Positions 63,355 to 64,000 of a DNA stretch of 64,000 nucleotides are shown here, piece by piece (within the stretch, counting starts at the first letter, position 1; every line of letters starts with the position of its first letter). Source of the stretch: Dyella sp. AtDHG13 (GTDB lineage Bacteria > Pseudomonadota > Gammaproteobacteria > Xanthomonadales > Rhodanobacteraceae); NCBI RefSeq assembly GCF_003201105.1, contig NZ_QICJ01000005.1, positions 186,001 to 250,000 of the forward strand, read 5' to 3'. A program made the position numbers and the translations under genes. The notes beneath the pieces were generated by a model. The model saw nothing but the letters and a program-made list of their open reading frames with translations, was not told where the DNA came from and searched no databases.

Positions 63355-64000
63355 TTACTTGATGACCTTGGCCACCACGCCGGCGCCGACGGTACGGCCG
63401 CCTTCGCGGATGGCGAAGCGCAGGCCCTGGTCCATGGCGATCGGGTGGATCAGGGTGACGTTCATCTTGATGTTGTCACCCGGCATGACCATTTCCACGC
63501 CTTCCGGCAGCTGGATCGCGCCGGTCACGTCGGTCGTGCGGAAGTAGAACTGCGGGCGGTAGCCCTTGAAGAACGGGGTGTGACGGCCACCTTCGTCCTT
63601 CGACAGCACGTACACTTCGGCTTCGAACTCGGTGTGCGGGGTGATCGTGCCCGGCTTGGCCAGCACCTGGCCGCGCTCCACGTCGTCGCGCTTCAGGCCG
63701 CGCAGCAGCAGACCGGCGTTGTCGCCTGCCTGGCCCTGGTCCAGCAGCTTGCGGAACATTTCCACGCCCGTGACGGTGGTCTTCTGGGTCGGGCGGATGC
63801 CGACCACTTCCACTTCGTCACCGACCTTGATGATGCCGCGCTCGATACGACCGGTCACCACGGTGCCGCGGCCGGAGATCGAGAACACGTCTTCCACCGG
63901 CATCAGGAACGGCTGGTCGATCGCACGCTGCGGTTCCGGGATGTAGGTGTCCAGGGCGTCCACCAGGGCGATGATCGCCGGCACGCCGATTTCCGACTGG
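63355..64000 (-). CDS. tuf: Elongation factor Tu (copy 2), C-terminal part (cut by window edge)
   Basis: The last 214 codons of a second tuf gene, open to the right edge. From domain I's end through domains II and III the protein is identical to copy 1 ([21 protein letters not shown] region to [10 protein letters not shown]). Against 46369-47014 I found one base change, a silent ATT/ATC in the KPGTITPH codon run. This is typical of gene conversion between tuf copies. It heads the tuf-tRNA-Trp-secE-nusG block. Confidence 0.97.
   Translation of the reverse strand, partial: QSEIGVPAIIALVDALDTYIPEPQRAIDQPFLMPVEDVFSISGRGTVVTGRIERGIIKVGDEVEVVGIRPTQKTTVTGVEMFRKLLDQGQAGDNAGLLLRGLKRDDVERGQVLAKPGTITPHTEFEAEVYVLSKDEGGRHTPFFKGYRPQFYFRTTDVTGAIQLPEGVEMVMPGDNIKMNVTLIHPIAMDQGLRFAIREGGRTVGAGVVAKVIK

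Overview
The window looks like a chromosomal segment of a high-GC gammaproteobacterium of the Xanthomonadales, most likely the Rhodanobacteraceae/Dyella-Luteibacter-Rhodanobacter side. The reasons are the dnaE-accA-tilS neighbourhood, the tuf-tRNA-Trp-secE-nusG order, a class II DAHP synthase, an S10/spc/alpha ribosomal cluster without rpmJ, and dispersed intergenic palindromes built from GGGAATA-like heptads. The genus is an inference from gene order and style; no database was searched. No phage, insertion sequence, CRISPR array or rRNA gene was seen. Left part (1-31.6 kb): a partial amino-acid permease is followed by a forward block dnaE, accA, a NYN/OST-HTH RNA-binding protein, tilS, xseB, ispA and a secreted Gly/His/Met-rich protein. 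Then come a DUF4870 membrane protein, the TldD/PmbA peptidase pair split by a DUF1653 gene, darP (yjgA), a YeiH-type transporter with a coupled small Cys-containing protein, a sterol-desaturase-family membrane oxygenase, yhdP, rng, mug, a LysR regulator with an apparent 3' frameshift, a divergent SDR/epimerase, two c-type cytochrome genes, an orphan MASE1 pseudo-kinase, a class II DAHP synthase and dsbB. Right part (31.8-64 kb), all transcribed leftwards: tuf (partial), tRNA-Trp, secE, nusG, rplK, rplA, rplJ, rplL, rpoB, rpoC, then rpsL, rpsG, fusA, tuf, then the S10/spc/alpha cluster from rpsJ to rplQ, closed by a clear rho-independent terminator. This is the core translation and transcription machinery: both large RNA polymerase subunits, alpha, two elongation factors, the SecY and SecE translocon subunits and 30 ribosomal proteins. 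Clear promoters are seen before rplK, rpsL and rpsJ; hairpins in the rplA-rplJ and rplL-rpoB spacers resemble the known L10 leader and rplL-rpoB attenuator. The most unusual structure is in the spacers. At least six intergenic sites carry a palindromic repeat whose arms have a 7-nt purine-rich period; four lie in or beside the ribosomal/RNA polymerase operons (tuf/tRNA-Trp, rplL/rpoB, rpoB/rpoC, rplR/rpsE) and two flank accA. Other normally tight ribosomal spacers are enlarged and hairpin-rich (rpoA-rplQ 301 bp, rpsN-rpsH 225 bp, secY-rpsM 137 bp). The window is otherwise mostly housekeeping; no complete novel multi-gene system is evident.
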